Positions 40,250 through 48,812 of a stretch of DNA of 64,000 nucleotides are shown here, in pieces. Below the pieces are notes generated by a model. It saw only the letters and a program-made list of their open reading frames with translations, searched no databases and was not told the origin of the DNA. How positions within the stretch are numbered: position 1 is the first letter of the stretch; each line of letters opens with the position of its first letter. The position numbers and the translations under genes were made by a program. Source of the stretch: Bacteroidales bacterium (GTDB taxonomy: Bacteria > Bacteroidota > Bacteroidia > Bacteroidales > F082); contig JALNZT010000021.1 of the NCBI GenBank assembly GCA_023229135.1, positions 7,487 to 71,486 of the forward strand, read 5' to 3'.

Positions 40250-42814
40250 TTAAAACCTGTAACGTATTCCCATATCGAAATTGCGGCCAAACGACCAAAA
40301 GCCTCTGAAAGTATTCAAATCGTGGTCAGCACCATCTTCTCCTTTTAGTATATAGGCTTCGTTGAAGATATTGTTGCAGTTAATGTAAACCGTTATCATT
40401 TGGTCATTTAAGGGATAGTTAAATGATAAATGTGCGTTGATTAAGGTGCTTGCCGGAATGCGATAACTCTGGCTTCGGTCATTCTCCTGATGGCGTCCTG
40501 CCGGATCAAAATCGGCATAATGCTGATCGGCATAAACGCCATCTAATGACAGGTTAAAAAAGTCCATCAGCTTTATGTCAACAAAAAGGGCTGTTTGAAA
40601 CTGTGGTTGTCCACCAACTTTTAATCCATTGGCAAAAACGTTAACGGTGTCAACCGGAACATCTAATTGATTTAAAAGTGTGGCTTGCACATCATTTTGC
40701 CATTTCCAGTTGCCTGCCGTTACAAAAAATCCCAGCTGAACAGATTCTGTTACTTTTGCGCTCGCTTCCACTTCAACTCCTTGATGCAAAGCATTTAAGC
40801 CTTTAACCATCGCCCGGCTTTGTTGCTCGTTTTCGAGCTGCACATATTCATTGGAAAGGAAAGAAACATCCTGCCAAAGTGTATAGTATGCATTAGCATT
40901 GATATAAAATCGGGATTTTCGGAAGCCGTATCCGGCCTCAATGCTGCTCACTTTCTCGTTTTTTGGGTCGTCAACCGGGATATTTGTGGAGTTGCCAAAA
41001 ACAAATTTATAATAAGGTGCTTTGCTGAAATGGCCGGCATTGACATACATCCGCTGGTATTCGTCTAAGTTGTAGTTAAAGCCGCCTTTAAGGTCGTAGC
41101 CATTGATGTTTACCCATTCGCTCCATTTATTTCCGGGATAATTGTAGCTGTCGTGCCGTTTGTAGCGGTGGTCTGAAAGTGTTCCGCCGGCAAAAAAAGT
41201 AAAGGCACCGGTTTTGTATTCCCATTGAGCGAATAAGCTGCTGTGGTGCAAAAGTGCGCCATTGTTGATGCGAATCAAGTCGCCGGGCATTTTATGCTGG
41301 TCGCGACCGGCAACACCAGCGGCAGACCAACTGAAGTCGTCAATATAAAACTCGCCACCCAGCAAATTGTCAACACGCTGTGTCAGGCTGCTCTGGAAAT
41401 AACGGTAATGCAGTCCGACCGTAATTTTTTGCTTCTCGTTTAAACGCACTTCCGCCGAACTCATAGCGCCTCCCCAGAAATGGCTGGCCAAAAATTTCGA
41501 TTGCACAACTTTTGAGTAGCCACTCACCGTTTCTCCGTTGGCAAGTGTATATGAATCAGTATTTCGTGCGTTGTAATTGTAAATAGCATTCCAGTCAATT
41601 TGTCCTGATGGATTGCGGAAGTCAAAAACACCAGGGCCATAATTAAAGCTGTCCGACCATTTTCCGCCACCCCAACCGGGCGAAAGATAAACCGCCGACG
41701 AAAGCAAAACTTTTTGGTTGATGTCCCAATAATGATTTACTGAAAAATGGGGTTTGTGGTAGAAGTTTTCTGAAGCATTATTGATTTTTCCGTTATAACT
41801 TCCCCAGTCTTTGTTGAACTTTATTCCGCGGTTTTTGATGTCGCTTTCGCTGAGTTTTAAGGTGCGTTGTCCGTGACGTTCAGGGCCGCCCAGCAAACTA
41901 ATCACGATGCGTTGGTTCTTACCAATTTCGCGGGCGGCGCTAAAAAAATAAGCCCAGCCATCAACATAAGTGGCGTCAACATAGCCTTCACCTTGGGTAC
42001 GTGATCCCAGAAGTGAAACGCTCCATCCGTTTTTCAACCTGCCGGTTTGAAAGCCAAAAGTGAGTTTCCGGTTGCCATAACTCGTAGTTGAAGCACTAAA
42101 AAAACCACCTTTTTTCGGGTAAGCCTGATTAGTCAAAATATTCACGGTGCCACCTACGGAATTGAGTGCAATTTTGGAAGCGCCAATGCCACGTTGCACC
42201 TGAATACCAGCAGTAGCTTCGGTGAGTCCAATCCAATTGTTCCAGTAAACTAAACCATTTTCAGCGCCGTTTATTGGCACACCATTTAATAATACAGCAA
42301 TGTTTTCCTGCTTAAATCCACGGATTGACAAACTCGCATCGCCTGATCCGCCGCCATCGCGACTGGCAAAAACACCCGGAACCCGATTCATAATTTCCGG
42401 AAAGGGTTTGTCGCCGAGTTGTGTGCTGATTTTGTCAGCGTCGATCTTATTAAAAGCCAATGGATTGTATCTTTCCTGCGCGATATCAGCCAGGATGCTT
42501 ACTTCCTGCAAATTGATGTCGAAAGGCCGCAAAGAAATGCTCAGTGGCTGCTTATCTGATTGCTCAACAAGCACTTCTTTTTTTTCAAAACCCAGGTGGG
42601 TAACAAAGATTTTAGCTGGAAATTCATCAATTTCCAATATAAAGTAGCCGTTAAAATCTGTGCTTACACCAGCAGATTTGTGGCTCAGGCTGACGTTTAC
42701 AAAAGGTAAAACTTCGCCGGTGTTTTCATGAACTACATAACCTGCTATTTTTTGCTGTGCCAATGCTGGACTTATTCCCAGAAGAATAAAAAATACTAGA
42801 TGTAATACTTTCAT
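40250..42814 (-). CDS. TonB-dependent receptor under FMN riboswitch control (predicted flavin receptor)
   Basis: Outer-membrane receptor of about 854 aa. Signal peptide MKVLHLVFFILLGISPALAQ, a carboxypeptidase-regulatory-like domain (IAGYVVHENTGEVLPFVNV), a plug domain (VPGVFASRDGGGSGDASLSIRG, split here by the family's usual loop; VLLNGVPINGAENG; NSVGGTVNILTNQ) and a long barrel ending MGIRYRF. The gene follows an FMN aptamer and an intrinsic terminator, so it should be shut off when FMN is plentiful; this predicts riboflavin or a flavin as cargo. By plug and barrel sequence alone it would be called a generic siderophore-type receptor. The ATG at 42814 is preferred since the upstream ATG at 42847 lies inside the terminator hairpin. 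Confidence 0.92.
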   Translation of the reverse strand: MKVLHLVFFILLGISPALAQQKIAGYVVHENTGEVLPFVNVSLSHKSAGVSTDFNGYFILEIDEFPAKIFVTHLGFEKKEVLVEQSDKQPLSISLRPFDINLQEVSILADIAQERYNPLAFNKIDADKISTQLGDKPFPEIMNRVPGVFASRDGGGSGDASLSIRGFKQENIAVLLNGVPINGAENGLVYWNNWIGLTEATAGIQVQRGIGASKIALNSVGGTVNILTNQAYPKKGGFFSASTTSYGNRKLTFGFQTGRLKNGWSVSLLGSRTQGEGYVDATYVDGWAYFFSAAREIGKNQRIVISLLGGPERHGQRTLKLSESDIKNRGIKFNKDWGSYNGKINNASENFYHKPHFSVNHYWDINQKVLLSSAVYLSPGWGGGKWSDSFNYGPGVFDFRNPSGQIDWNAIYNYNARNTDSYTLANGETVSGYSKVVQSKFLASHFWGGAMSSAEVRLNEKQKITVGLHYRYFQSSLTQRVDNLLGGEFYIDDFSWSAAGVAGRDQHKMPGDLIRINNGALLHHSSLFAQWEYKTGAFTFFAGGTLSDHRYKRHDSYNYPGNKWSEWVNINGYDLKGGFNYNLDEYQRMYVNAGHFSKAPYYKFVFGNSTNIPVDDPKNEKVSSIEAGYGFRKSRFYINANAYYTLWQDVSFLSNEYVQLENEQQSRAMVKGLNALHQGVEVEASAKVTESVQLGFFVTAGNWKWQNDVQATLLNQLDVPVDTVNVFANGLKVGGQPQFQTALFVDIKLMDFFNLSLDGVYADQHYADFDPAGRHQENDRSQSYRIPASTLINAHLSFNYPLNDQMITVYINCNNIFNEAYILKGEDGADHDLNTFRGFWSFGRNFDMGIRYRF

Positions 42815-42833
42815 AATGAGTGTGTTAAAAATG

Positions 42834-42859
42834 AAAAAACCTCGCATAATACTACGAGG
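42834..42859 (-). terminator. expression-platform terminator of the FMN riboswitch
   Basis: On the minus strand CCTCG-TAGTATTATG-CGAGG followed by T6: a short intrinsic terminator between the aptamer (42952-43068) and the receptor ATG (42814). It would abort transcription when FMN is bound. A perfect 12-bp palindrome, GCGCATATGCGC at 42911-42922, lies between and may take part in the alternative folding. Confidence 0.82.
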
Positions 42860-42951
42860 CTTGGTATTTTAACAAACGCTATGCATTATAAATACATCAC
42901 ACAAAAACAGGCGCATATGCGCACAAGTTTAAGCACAATTCAGCATTTATT

Positions 42952-43068
42952 ATTCTTCTCCCATCCAGACTATAACTGTCGGTAACGTAATTGCAACGTT
43001 TCAATCCCGCTTTCGCAAGATTCGCGGACTTTACCGCCGATCGGGAATTTCACCCTGCCCCGAAGAAT
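42952..43068 (-). promoter_or_regulatory. FMN riboswitch (RFN element)
   Basis: Read on the minus strand from 43068. P1 is closed by ATTCTTC (43068-43062) with GAAGAAT (42958-42952). Conserved RFN blocks are present in order: GGGGCAGGGTGAAATTCCCG, GGCGGT, AAGTCCGCGA, a variable arm with GGATTGAAACG, ACCGAC and GTTATAGTCTGGATGGGAG, followed by AGAAG. These are the universally conserved FMN-aptamer segments. The element lies in the gap between trxB and the TonB receptor gene and is oriented to control the receptor. Confidence 0.93.
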
Positions 43069-43141
43069 TATTACGCGACAAAATTAAACATTTTGCTGAA
43101 TACTTTCCTGTTTTGAGTTATTTAGAAAGGGTTCAGATAAG

Positions 43142-44101
43142 TTATATGCTAATCGTCGCACCGGTTTTCGACTTTTTCTTATTGATGTATTCCATCGCGT
43201 TGAGCGCAGCAATTGTGCCGTCAGAAACGGCTGTGGTAATTTGCCTGAAACGTTTTGCCAGCGCATCGCCGGCAGCAAAAACGCCTTCTACATTGGTTTG
43301 AAGCATGGCATCGGTGATAATTTCGTTGCGTTCGTTCAAGGCGATACACTTTCCTTGCAGAAAGTCGGTATTGGCTTCGTAGCCGATAAACACGAAAACG
43401 CCATCGAGGGCAATATCGTACTGCTCGTGCGAATTCAAGTTTTCAACGGTAATTGAGTTTAGTTTTTCAATGCCATTGAATGAAAGCACACGACTGCTGA
43501 GTTTAACTTCAATTTTTTCGTGTTCAAAAACTTCATCCTGAGCATGTTGAAAAGCCTGAAAATGATCAAACTGATGAATCAGCGTCACCTTGGAAGCATA
43601 TTTTGTCAGCGAAACGGCTTCCTCAAGGGCCGTGTTTCCTCCTCCCACAACCGCAATTTCTTTGTCCTGAAAAAAATCGCCATCACAGGTAGCGCAATAG
43701 CTGATGCCACGTCCTTTGAAGTCGGCTTCTCCCGGAACGCCAATAGTTCTGGAACGCCCACCGGTTGAAAGGATAATGGTGTCGGCAGTGAAAGATTTGC
43801 CGTTGGACAGGCCTATTTTCTTTGTTTCTGACTCAAAATCGATGCTCGTGATAGCAATTCCTGATAGGATATCGCAGCCGAAACTCTTTGCTTGTTTACG
43901 CATGATGTTGCTAAGCTCATAGCCTGAAACTCCCTCAACACCTGGGTAATTCGCTATCTCGTGTGATAAAATCATCTGACCGCCGGCAACACCCGAGTCA
44001 ACGATTAAAGTTTTGGCCTTTGCACGCGAAAGATAAATTCCTGCTGTAAGCCCTGCAGGGCCTGCGCCGATAATAATGCTGTTATAATGATTCGTTTCCA
44101 T
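43142..44101 (-). CDS. trxB: thioredoxin reductase
   Basis: NADPH-dependent flavoenzyme of 319 aa that keeps thioredoxins reduced. FAD-binding motif GAGPAGLTAGIYLSRA near residue 12, redox-active CATCD (C-x2-C) in GISYCATCDGDFF near 135, NADPH-binding GGGNTALEEA near 153, and the C-terminal FAD motif GVFAAGDAL. It is preceded on the same strand by a thioredoxin-like gene (stop 81 bases upstream), probably one transcript. Two more thioredoxin genes are at 48.5-49.3 kb, and its substrates may include them and the peroxidase Bcp. Confidence 0.96.
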   Translation of the reverse strand: METNHYNSIIIGAGPAGLTAGIYLSRAKAKTLIVDSGVAGGQMILSHEIANYPGVEGVSGYELSNIMRKQAKSFGCDILSGIAITSIDFESETKKIGLSNGKSFTADTIILSTGGRSRTIGVPGEADFKGRGISYCATCDGDFFQDKEIAVVGGGNTALEEAVSLTKYASKVTLIHQFDHFQAFQHAQDEVFEHEKIEVKLSSRVLSFNGIEKLNSITVENLNSHEQYDIALDGVFVFIGYEANTDFLQGKCIALNERNEIITDAMLQTNVEGVFAAGDALAKRFRQITTAVSDGTIAALNAMEYINKKKSKTGATISI

Positions 44102-44182
44102 ATGGTTTATTTTGAAATTGAAACCCGAACTTTAAATAGATCTAAAATCCGGGTTTCTGTGGTTTTGCTTGTGATTTGGGAA

Positions 44183-44533
44183 TTATTTGGTTCCAAATTC
44201 TTTATCTAAAATAGCCGTGATTTGATCCCTGTTTTGGATGCTGCTGGTAGCGGCAACAACTTTTCCGTTTTTGTAATAAACTGTAAAAGGCAGACCCATA
44301 AAGCTGCTGCACTCGGGTAAGTTACGGATAGCATGTGCTTCCGGAGAATCAAATGCCATATCGCGGAAATCAACATGCGCATATTCTTCCTGGAGTTCTT
44401 CCATCACGCCATAAACCGGAATGCACATCGGGCCCATACGACCGCAGCAAACCATTACGTTTTCGCTTTCATTGGTTACTTTCGACAGCTCAGCGGCTGT
44501 TTCAACATGTTTTAAAGGAGTTGGTAAGACCAT
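44183..44533 (-). CDS. thioredoxin-like protein with a C-x6-C active site
   Basis: A 116-aa cytoplasmic protein with a thioredoxin fold: ENVMVCCGRMGPMCIPVYGVMEEL at the place of the usual WCxxC helix, HVDFRDMAFD strand, and a cis-proline loop MGLPFTVYYKNGKVV. The expected CGPC is replaced by CCGRMGPMC, with two adjacent cysteines and a third six residues further. It is linked to trxB by position, which suggests that TrxB reduces it. Similar cysteine patterns occur in a thioredoxin subfamily of Bacteroidota and green sulfur bacteria as far as I recall. Redox function is likely, substrate unknown. Confidence 0.8.
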   Translation of the reverse strand: MVLPTPLKHVETAAELSKVTNESENVMVCCGRMGPMCIPVYGVMEELQEEYAHVDFRDMAFDSPEAHAIRNLPECSSFMGLPFTVYYKNGKVVAATSSIQNRDQITAILDKEFGTK

Positions 44534-44718
44534 AATTGTATGTATTAAATTAATTTTTCTACCGCTTCCTTATCATAAAACATGCCAAATGGTGATACTA
44601 AAGCGATTTAGAAAGCTTTCTAAATAATAGCTTTCAACTTCAAAAACCGGCTTTTGATTAGGTAATAAACCAGAATCAGACTTGCGGTATAGCGAGAAAT
44701 AATCAAGGAAGATCTAAT

Positions 44719-45495
44719 TTATTGCAAACGTCTGAAGAAACGTAATTTGTGTGTATATTTTTGAATATCAGTATTATAAATACCTTGGTGGTCGATGATG
44801 TCTATTCGAACTTTGCCGGAGGCATGAATAATTTTTTGTTCGCCAAGCATAATTCCAACATGGGTGATATTACTTTCTTCGTTATCGAAAAAGGCCAAGT
44901 CTCCTGCTTTTGTTTCTTCAAGAAAATCTATAATTTTCCCTTGTGTGGCTTGCAGGCTGGCATCTCTGAGCAGTTGATATCCAGCTAATTTAGCGCATAA
45001 TTGGGTGAATCCGGAGCAATCGAGGCCGAACACAGATTTGCCGCCCCACATATAGGTGCTACCCAACAACATTTTGGCAAAGACTGTCATTTTGTCCGCG
45101 TCAAAACCGCTTGGAAACTCAATTAAGTCATCATCAGGGAAATCTAATCCCATTGTAGGAAAAATAGTGTTTATTTCCTGACAGAAAACACTGCCAAAAC
45201 CAACGATTAATTTGGTGTTTTCGTTGAACTTAATCTCTTTTACCGGTTTTGACAGATAATAGTGCGGAGTTTTAGTGTAGCCGGCCCATGCGCTTTCGCT
45301 AATAATTATGCTTTGCGCGGCATCAATCCAGCCTTCATAACCGTCATAATCTCCTTGAATCAAATGCCATTTCTTTTTCTTTTCCAGTATCTTATAGGTT
45401 TCACCAAACAAAAGCTGGGTTACCATTTCTGCTTTATCTGAAGGCGTTGCCCGAACGGGAATCACTGCCAAAATACTTATTCCATAAAATGCCAT
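44719..45495 (-). CDS. NlpC/P60 peptidase with N-terminal SH3-like domain
   Basis: A 258-aa cell-wall peptidase. Residues about 8-80 form a bacterial SH3 domain (VIPVRATPSDKAEMVTQLLFG, WHLIQGDYDGYEGWI). The C-terminal NlpC/P60 domain has catalytic Cys in FGLDCSGFTQL, His in ITHVGIMLG and a further polar residue in IIHASGKVR, so the triad is intact. The layout resembles YkfC-type gamma-D-glutamyl-diamino acid endopeptidases that trim murein peptides. No signal peptide is clear; the N-terminal hydrophobic residues belong to the SH3 fold, so it may recycle peptides in the cytoplasm. It stands alone, divergent from pgpH. Confidence 0.87.
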   Translation of the reverse strand: MAFYGISILAVIPVRATPSDKAEMVTQLLFGETYKILEKKKKWHLIQGDYDGYEGWIDAAQSIIISESAWAGYTKTPHYYLSKPVKEIKFNENTKLIVGFGSVFCQEINTIFPTMGLDFPDDDLIEFPSGFDADKMTVFAKMLLGSTYMWGGKSVFGLDCSGFTQLCAKLAGYQLLRDASLQATQGKIIDFLEETKAGDLAFFDNEESNITHVGIMLGEQKIIHASGKVRIDIIDHQGIYNTDIQKYTHKLRFFRRLQ

Positions 45496-45662
45496 GCCGA
45501 TATTTTTTGTTTTGCCACAAAAATAGCCAATTGAAGCTTGTGTAAGACTGTCGAACCCAGAATAAAATCATCGAATATGAAGTGCATCATACATTTCGGT
45601 GAAAATGTTTTACTTTCGCAATAGATTACCGTTTTAAATAACAGGCGATAATTTCAATTCCT

Positions 45663-47726
45663 ATGAATAATAAGTTTTTTAGCTTCCTGCAACAACATTA
45701 TTATGAGCTGTTCAAAATAACTTTGTTCGCATTTGCAGCCCTGATTGTGATTTGGCTGATGCCGCGTGAGGTGAAATTTCAATATGAGTACAGCAAAGGA
45801 AAACCTTGGCAGCAAGAACCACTTTTTGCGCCTTTTGATTTTGCTATATTCAAATCGGATGAAGCTATTCGACTTGAGCGTCAGGCTGTTCTTGAAAAAA
45901 TTTATCCATATTTCGTTTTGGATCAAGAGAAGACTGACGCAGGCAGACAAAGACTGCAAACATTTTTTAATCAGGCCAAACCAGCCGACACAGTTAAAGG
46001 CTTGTCAAAGCAGCAGCAACTGTCCGTTTTGTTAAGTATTTACGACAGCATTCAAAACCGGGGTGTAGTGACTTATCATCCGACATTTGAGAATTTGAAG
46101 TCTAGTGACAACATAGATGTTATTAAAAATAAAGTTGTTTACCGTGCGAAATTTGGCGATGTTTACACGGTGAAATCCGCCTACGATAAGGCACAAAGCA
46201 TAATCGATACCCTCAAAGGGATCGACAAAAAGCTGTTTTCAGAAATTCTGGCCAATGGTTTTGTGCAAAATTTGAGTTACGACGAACGGATGACCACCGC
46301 TGAAAACGATGTAGCGTTGGCACAAATCTCTCCAACTTACGGCATGGTGCAGGAAGGAGAATTAATTATTTCGGCAGGAGAACTCGTTGATAACGAGAAG
46401 TTTAACGAAATAAACTCCTTGCGAATAGCCTATGAGCAGCGGGTGGGTACAAAGTCTGAGCAAAATGCCCTGATAGCTGGCCAGGCCGTATTGATATTGG
46501 CTATTTTTCTGGCTTTATTTTTCTTTTTAAAAATAATCAGAAAAGATGTTTACGATGAGTTACGCAATATTAACTTTCTGTTAATGTTGATTTTAATGAT
46601 TTTGATTCCTTCTTTTTATTTGATTACCTATAATCCCCAGCTGATTATTTTAATGCCTTTTGGCCTGCTACCGATTATCTTGATTACGTTTTTTGACACG
46701 CGCATCACGATGATGGTCTACCTACTAACGATCACGCTTTTGGGATTGGTTGTTCCAAACCCTTACTTTTTTATGTTTTCGCAGCTGGTCATTGGGTTTG
46801 TTGTGCTTTTTGGACTTGAAAAGCATAACCGGCGCATTTATTTCTTTCAGACTTCGATTTATATTTTCTTAGGATATGTCATTGTTTACCTGGGTTTCAA
46901 CTTGATCCAGGAAGGCGGACTAAGTAATTTTAACTGGATTACTATGGGTGCTTATGCCCTCAATGCGCTTTTTACCATGCTTGGTCTTCCCTTAATTTTC
47001 TTTTTGGAATGGGCATTTGGGTCAATTACTGATCTCACACTGTTGGAGCTGAGCAATACCAATACACCGCTTTTGCGTGAGCTGGCGCAGAAAGCTCCCG
47101 GCACTTTTCAGCATTCGATGCAGGTGGCCAATCTGTCGGAAGAAGCTTTGTTTGAAATTGGTGGAAACACTTTGCTGGCACGCACCGGCGCGCTGTATCA
47201 TGATATTGGAAAAATGGATAATCCGGTTTATTTTGTTGAAAACCAGATGGGTGGATACAATCCGCATGACGATATTTCGGCTTCTGAAAGTGCCAGAATT
47301 ATCGTGGAACACGTAACCAAAGGCATAGAAAAAGCCCGGAAAGCCAAGCTGCCAGAACAAATCATTGATTTTATCCGCACACATCACGGAAATCGTAGGG
47401 TAGAATATTTTTATTTCATGGAACAGAAAGCGCATCCCGGCCTCTCGCTGGACGAACGCGATTTTAGCTATCACGGCCCTATCCCATTTTCTAAAGAAAC
47501 TGCCGTGGTGATGATGGCGGATTCGGTGGAAGCTGCCTCACGTAGCATGAAAAGTCCTACCGAGCAGAAGATTAACGACCTGATCGAAAACATCATCAAA
47601 AAGCAAATGGATAACAACCAGTTTGTGAATGCCAATATCACACTGAAAGAAATTAGTACCGTGAAAAAGATTTTGAAAAAGAAACTGATGAATATTTACC
47701 ACGTCAGGATTGCTTATCCGGATTAA
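45663..47726 (+). CDS. 7TM-HD phosphohydrolase, PgpH-type c-di-AMP phosphodiesterase
   Basis: A 687-aa membrane protein. One N-terminal membrane helix, an extracytoplasmic 7TMR-HDED domain (about 40-270), a run of seven membrane helices (about 275-480) and a cytoplasmic HD domain (about 490-685). The HD domain has metal ligands in FQHSMQVANLSE, ALYHDIGKMDNP, HVTKGIEKA and DFIRTHHGNRRVEYFY, and MMADSVEAASRS. PgpH proteins degrade cyclic di-AMP. Its last 23 bases overlap the end of wbqC in the opposite strand. Full length and start at ATG 45663. Confidence 0.93.
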   Translation: MNNKFFSFLQQHYYELFKITLFAFAALIVIWLMPREVKFQYEYSKGKPWQQEPLFAPFDFAIFKSDEAIRLERQAVLEKIYPYFVLDQEKTDAGRQRLQTFFNQAKPADTVKGLSKQQQLSVLLSIYDSIQNRGVVTYHPTFENLKSSDNIDVIKNKVVYRAKFGDVYTVKSAYDKAQSIIDTLKGIDKKLFSEILANGFVQNLSYDERMTTAENDVALAQISPTYGMVQEGELIISAGELVDNEKFNEINSLRIAYEQRVGTKSEQNALIAGQAVLILAIFLALFFFLKIIRKDVYDELRNINFLLMLILMILIPSFYLITYNPQLIILMPFGLLPIILITFFDTRITMMVYLLTITLLGLVVPNPYFFMFSQLVIGFVVLFGLEKHNRRIYFFQTSIYIFLGYVIVYLGFNLIQEGGLSNFNWITMGAYALNALFTMLGLPLIFFLEWAFGSITDLTLLELSNTNTPLLRELAQKAPGTFQHSMQVANLSEEALFEIGGNTLLARTGALYHDIGKMDNPVYFVENQMGGYNPHDDISASESARIIVEHVTKGIEKARKAKLPEQIIDFIRTHHGNRRVEYFYFMEQKAHPGLSLDERDFSYHGPIPFSKETAVVMMADSVEAASRSMKSPTEQKINDLIENIIKKQMDNNQFVNANITLKEISTVKKILKKKLMNIYHVRIAYPD

Positions 47727-48354
47727 AATTGGCTAAGTTTTTTAGATAAATTATACCCTGCGGCCCTTCATTAAATAATAAATCTAATATACTTAAATCA
47801 GCCTGAAACGGATATTTATGGGCGTAAACCTGGTAATATTCTGGAAAAACGTCCTTCTGAAAAGGACTTTTCGGACTAAAAGTGTTTCTGTAGTCTGCCT
47901 CAAATGCTGATGATTGCGCATACTGTGTAGTATATGTATAACTTAAATCTATTTTCAACAGCTTTAAAATCAGTTTAAAAGCACGGTCATTTAATGTCAT
48001 AAGCGTTTCGTATTGCTGATTAAAAACCGGCAACAGATCGTCAATATAAAAGTCGTAAAAAGGGGAAGCTTTGTAAGCTGTTTCCAGTGCCCTCTTGTGC
48101 AGCCGCTGCCAGGGATCCGCCTCACTAATTTTAATTTCAGCAGTACGCGTTTGGTTGCCAAAAGGTTTGCGTACCGGAACTGTCAGGCTTTGTAAGCCAT
48201 TGGCTGTGGTGATAACACAGCGGTTTCGATAAGTTTGTTTGGGATATGTTTCCTGTGTCTCAATCAAAAATCGGCCTTCTTTTAAACACTGACTTAAATA
48301 GCTGACAGGCGGGAAGTAGGCCGTTGAGAAAACTGTTAATTGAGAATTTTGCAT
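47704..48354 (-). CDS. WbqC family protein
   Basis: A 216-aa protein of the WbqC family, named after O-antigen cluster genes and of unresolved biochemistry. Family marks are FSTAYFPPVSYLSQCL near the N-terminus, NRCVITTANGLQSLTVPV and the ALETAYKASPFYDFY motif with IDDLLPVF. Start at 48354 is used: the longer reading from 48429 runs through the terminator of the thioredoxin genes. It ends tail-to-tail with pgpH, overlapping 23 bases. Sequence offers no sugar-gene neighbours here. Confidence 0.85.
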   Translation of the reverse strand: MQNSQLTVFSTAYFPPVSYLSQCLKEGRFLIETQETYPKQTYRNRCVITTANGLQSLTVPVRKPFGNQTRTAEIKISEADPWQRLHKRALETAYKASPFYDFYIDDLLPVFNQQYETLMTLNDRAFKLILKLLKIDLSYTYTTQYAQSSAFEADYRNTFSPKSPFQKDVFPEYYQVYAHKYPFQADLSILDLLFNEGPQGIIYLKNLANFNPDKQS

Positions 48355-48399
48355 CTGCAAAAATAGAAAATAGAAGACTGATTTGGTAAAAAATGCCAT

Positions 48400-48432
48400 A
48401 AAAAAACCGTTGTCGGATTTCTCCAACAACGG
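48400..48432 (-). terminator. Rho-independent terminator after trxA
   Basis: Minus strand CCGTTGT-TGGAGAAATCCG-ACAACGG followed by T7, with an inner GGA/TCC pairing. It lies between trxA and wbqC and separates them. Confidence 0.85.
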
Positions 48433-48453
48433 GTTTTACTTTTTTTCTCTGAA

Positions 48454-48807
48454 TTATTTTTTCAGCAACACATCTTCGATGGCTTTTTTCATCGAATCTT
48501 TTGGCAGTGCGCCCATAGCCATTTGTGGCTGGCCGTCGCTGGGGCAAAACAAAAGTGATGGAATGCTTTTGATGCCAAAAGCACCTGCTAATTCTGTTTC
48601 GGCCTCAGTATCAATTTTATAGATATTGATTTTGCCTTCATATTCCTTTGAAAGTTCTTCCAGAATAGGAGCAACCATTTTGCAAGGCTGACACCAATCG
48701 GCGTAAAAATCGATCAGACAAGGCAGCTCGCCTTCAAATTTCCAATCTTTATTTTCTTCGTAATTAAAAACTTTTTCCAGAAAAGTCTCTTTAGTTAAAT
48801 GTTCCAT
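48454..48807 (-). CDS. trxA: thioredoxin with WCQPC site
   Basis: A 117-aa cytoplasmic thioredoxin. The active site DFYADWCQPCKMVAP is canonical except for Gln in place of the usual Gly; the cis-Pro loop is IKSIPSLLF. It lacks a signal peptide. It lies five bases after the stop of a lipoprotein paralogue on the same strand, so the pair looks like a duplication (both share the FYADWCxPC-KxxAP core and a FNYEEN/WNFEEN opening). Confidence 0.93.
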   Translation of the reverse strand: MEHLTKETFLEKVFNYEENKDWKFEGELPCLIDFYADWCQPCKMVAPILEELSKEYEGKINIYKIDTEAETELAGAFGIKSIPSLLFCPSDGQPQMAMGALPKDSMKKAIEDVLLKK

Positions 48808-48812
48808 TTTTA

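Noticed and set aside
42815..42847. Upstream ATG at 42847 as start of the flavin-receptor gene
   Set aside because: It lies inside the riboswitch terminator hairpin; the ATG at 42814 starts directly at a signal peptide.
48355..48429. Upstream start of wbqC at 48429
   Set aside because: It passes through the trxA terminator; homologues begin near the residue encoded at 48354.
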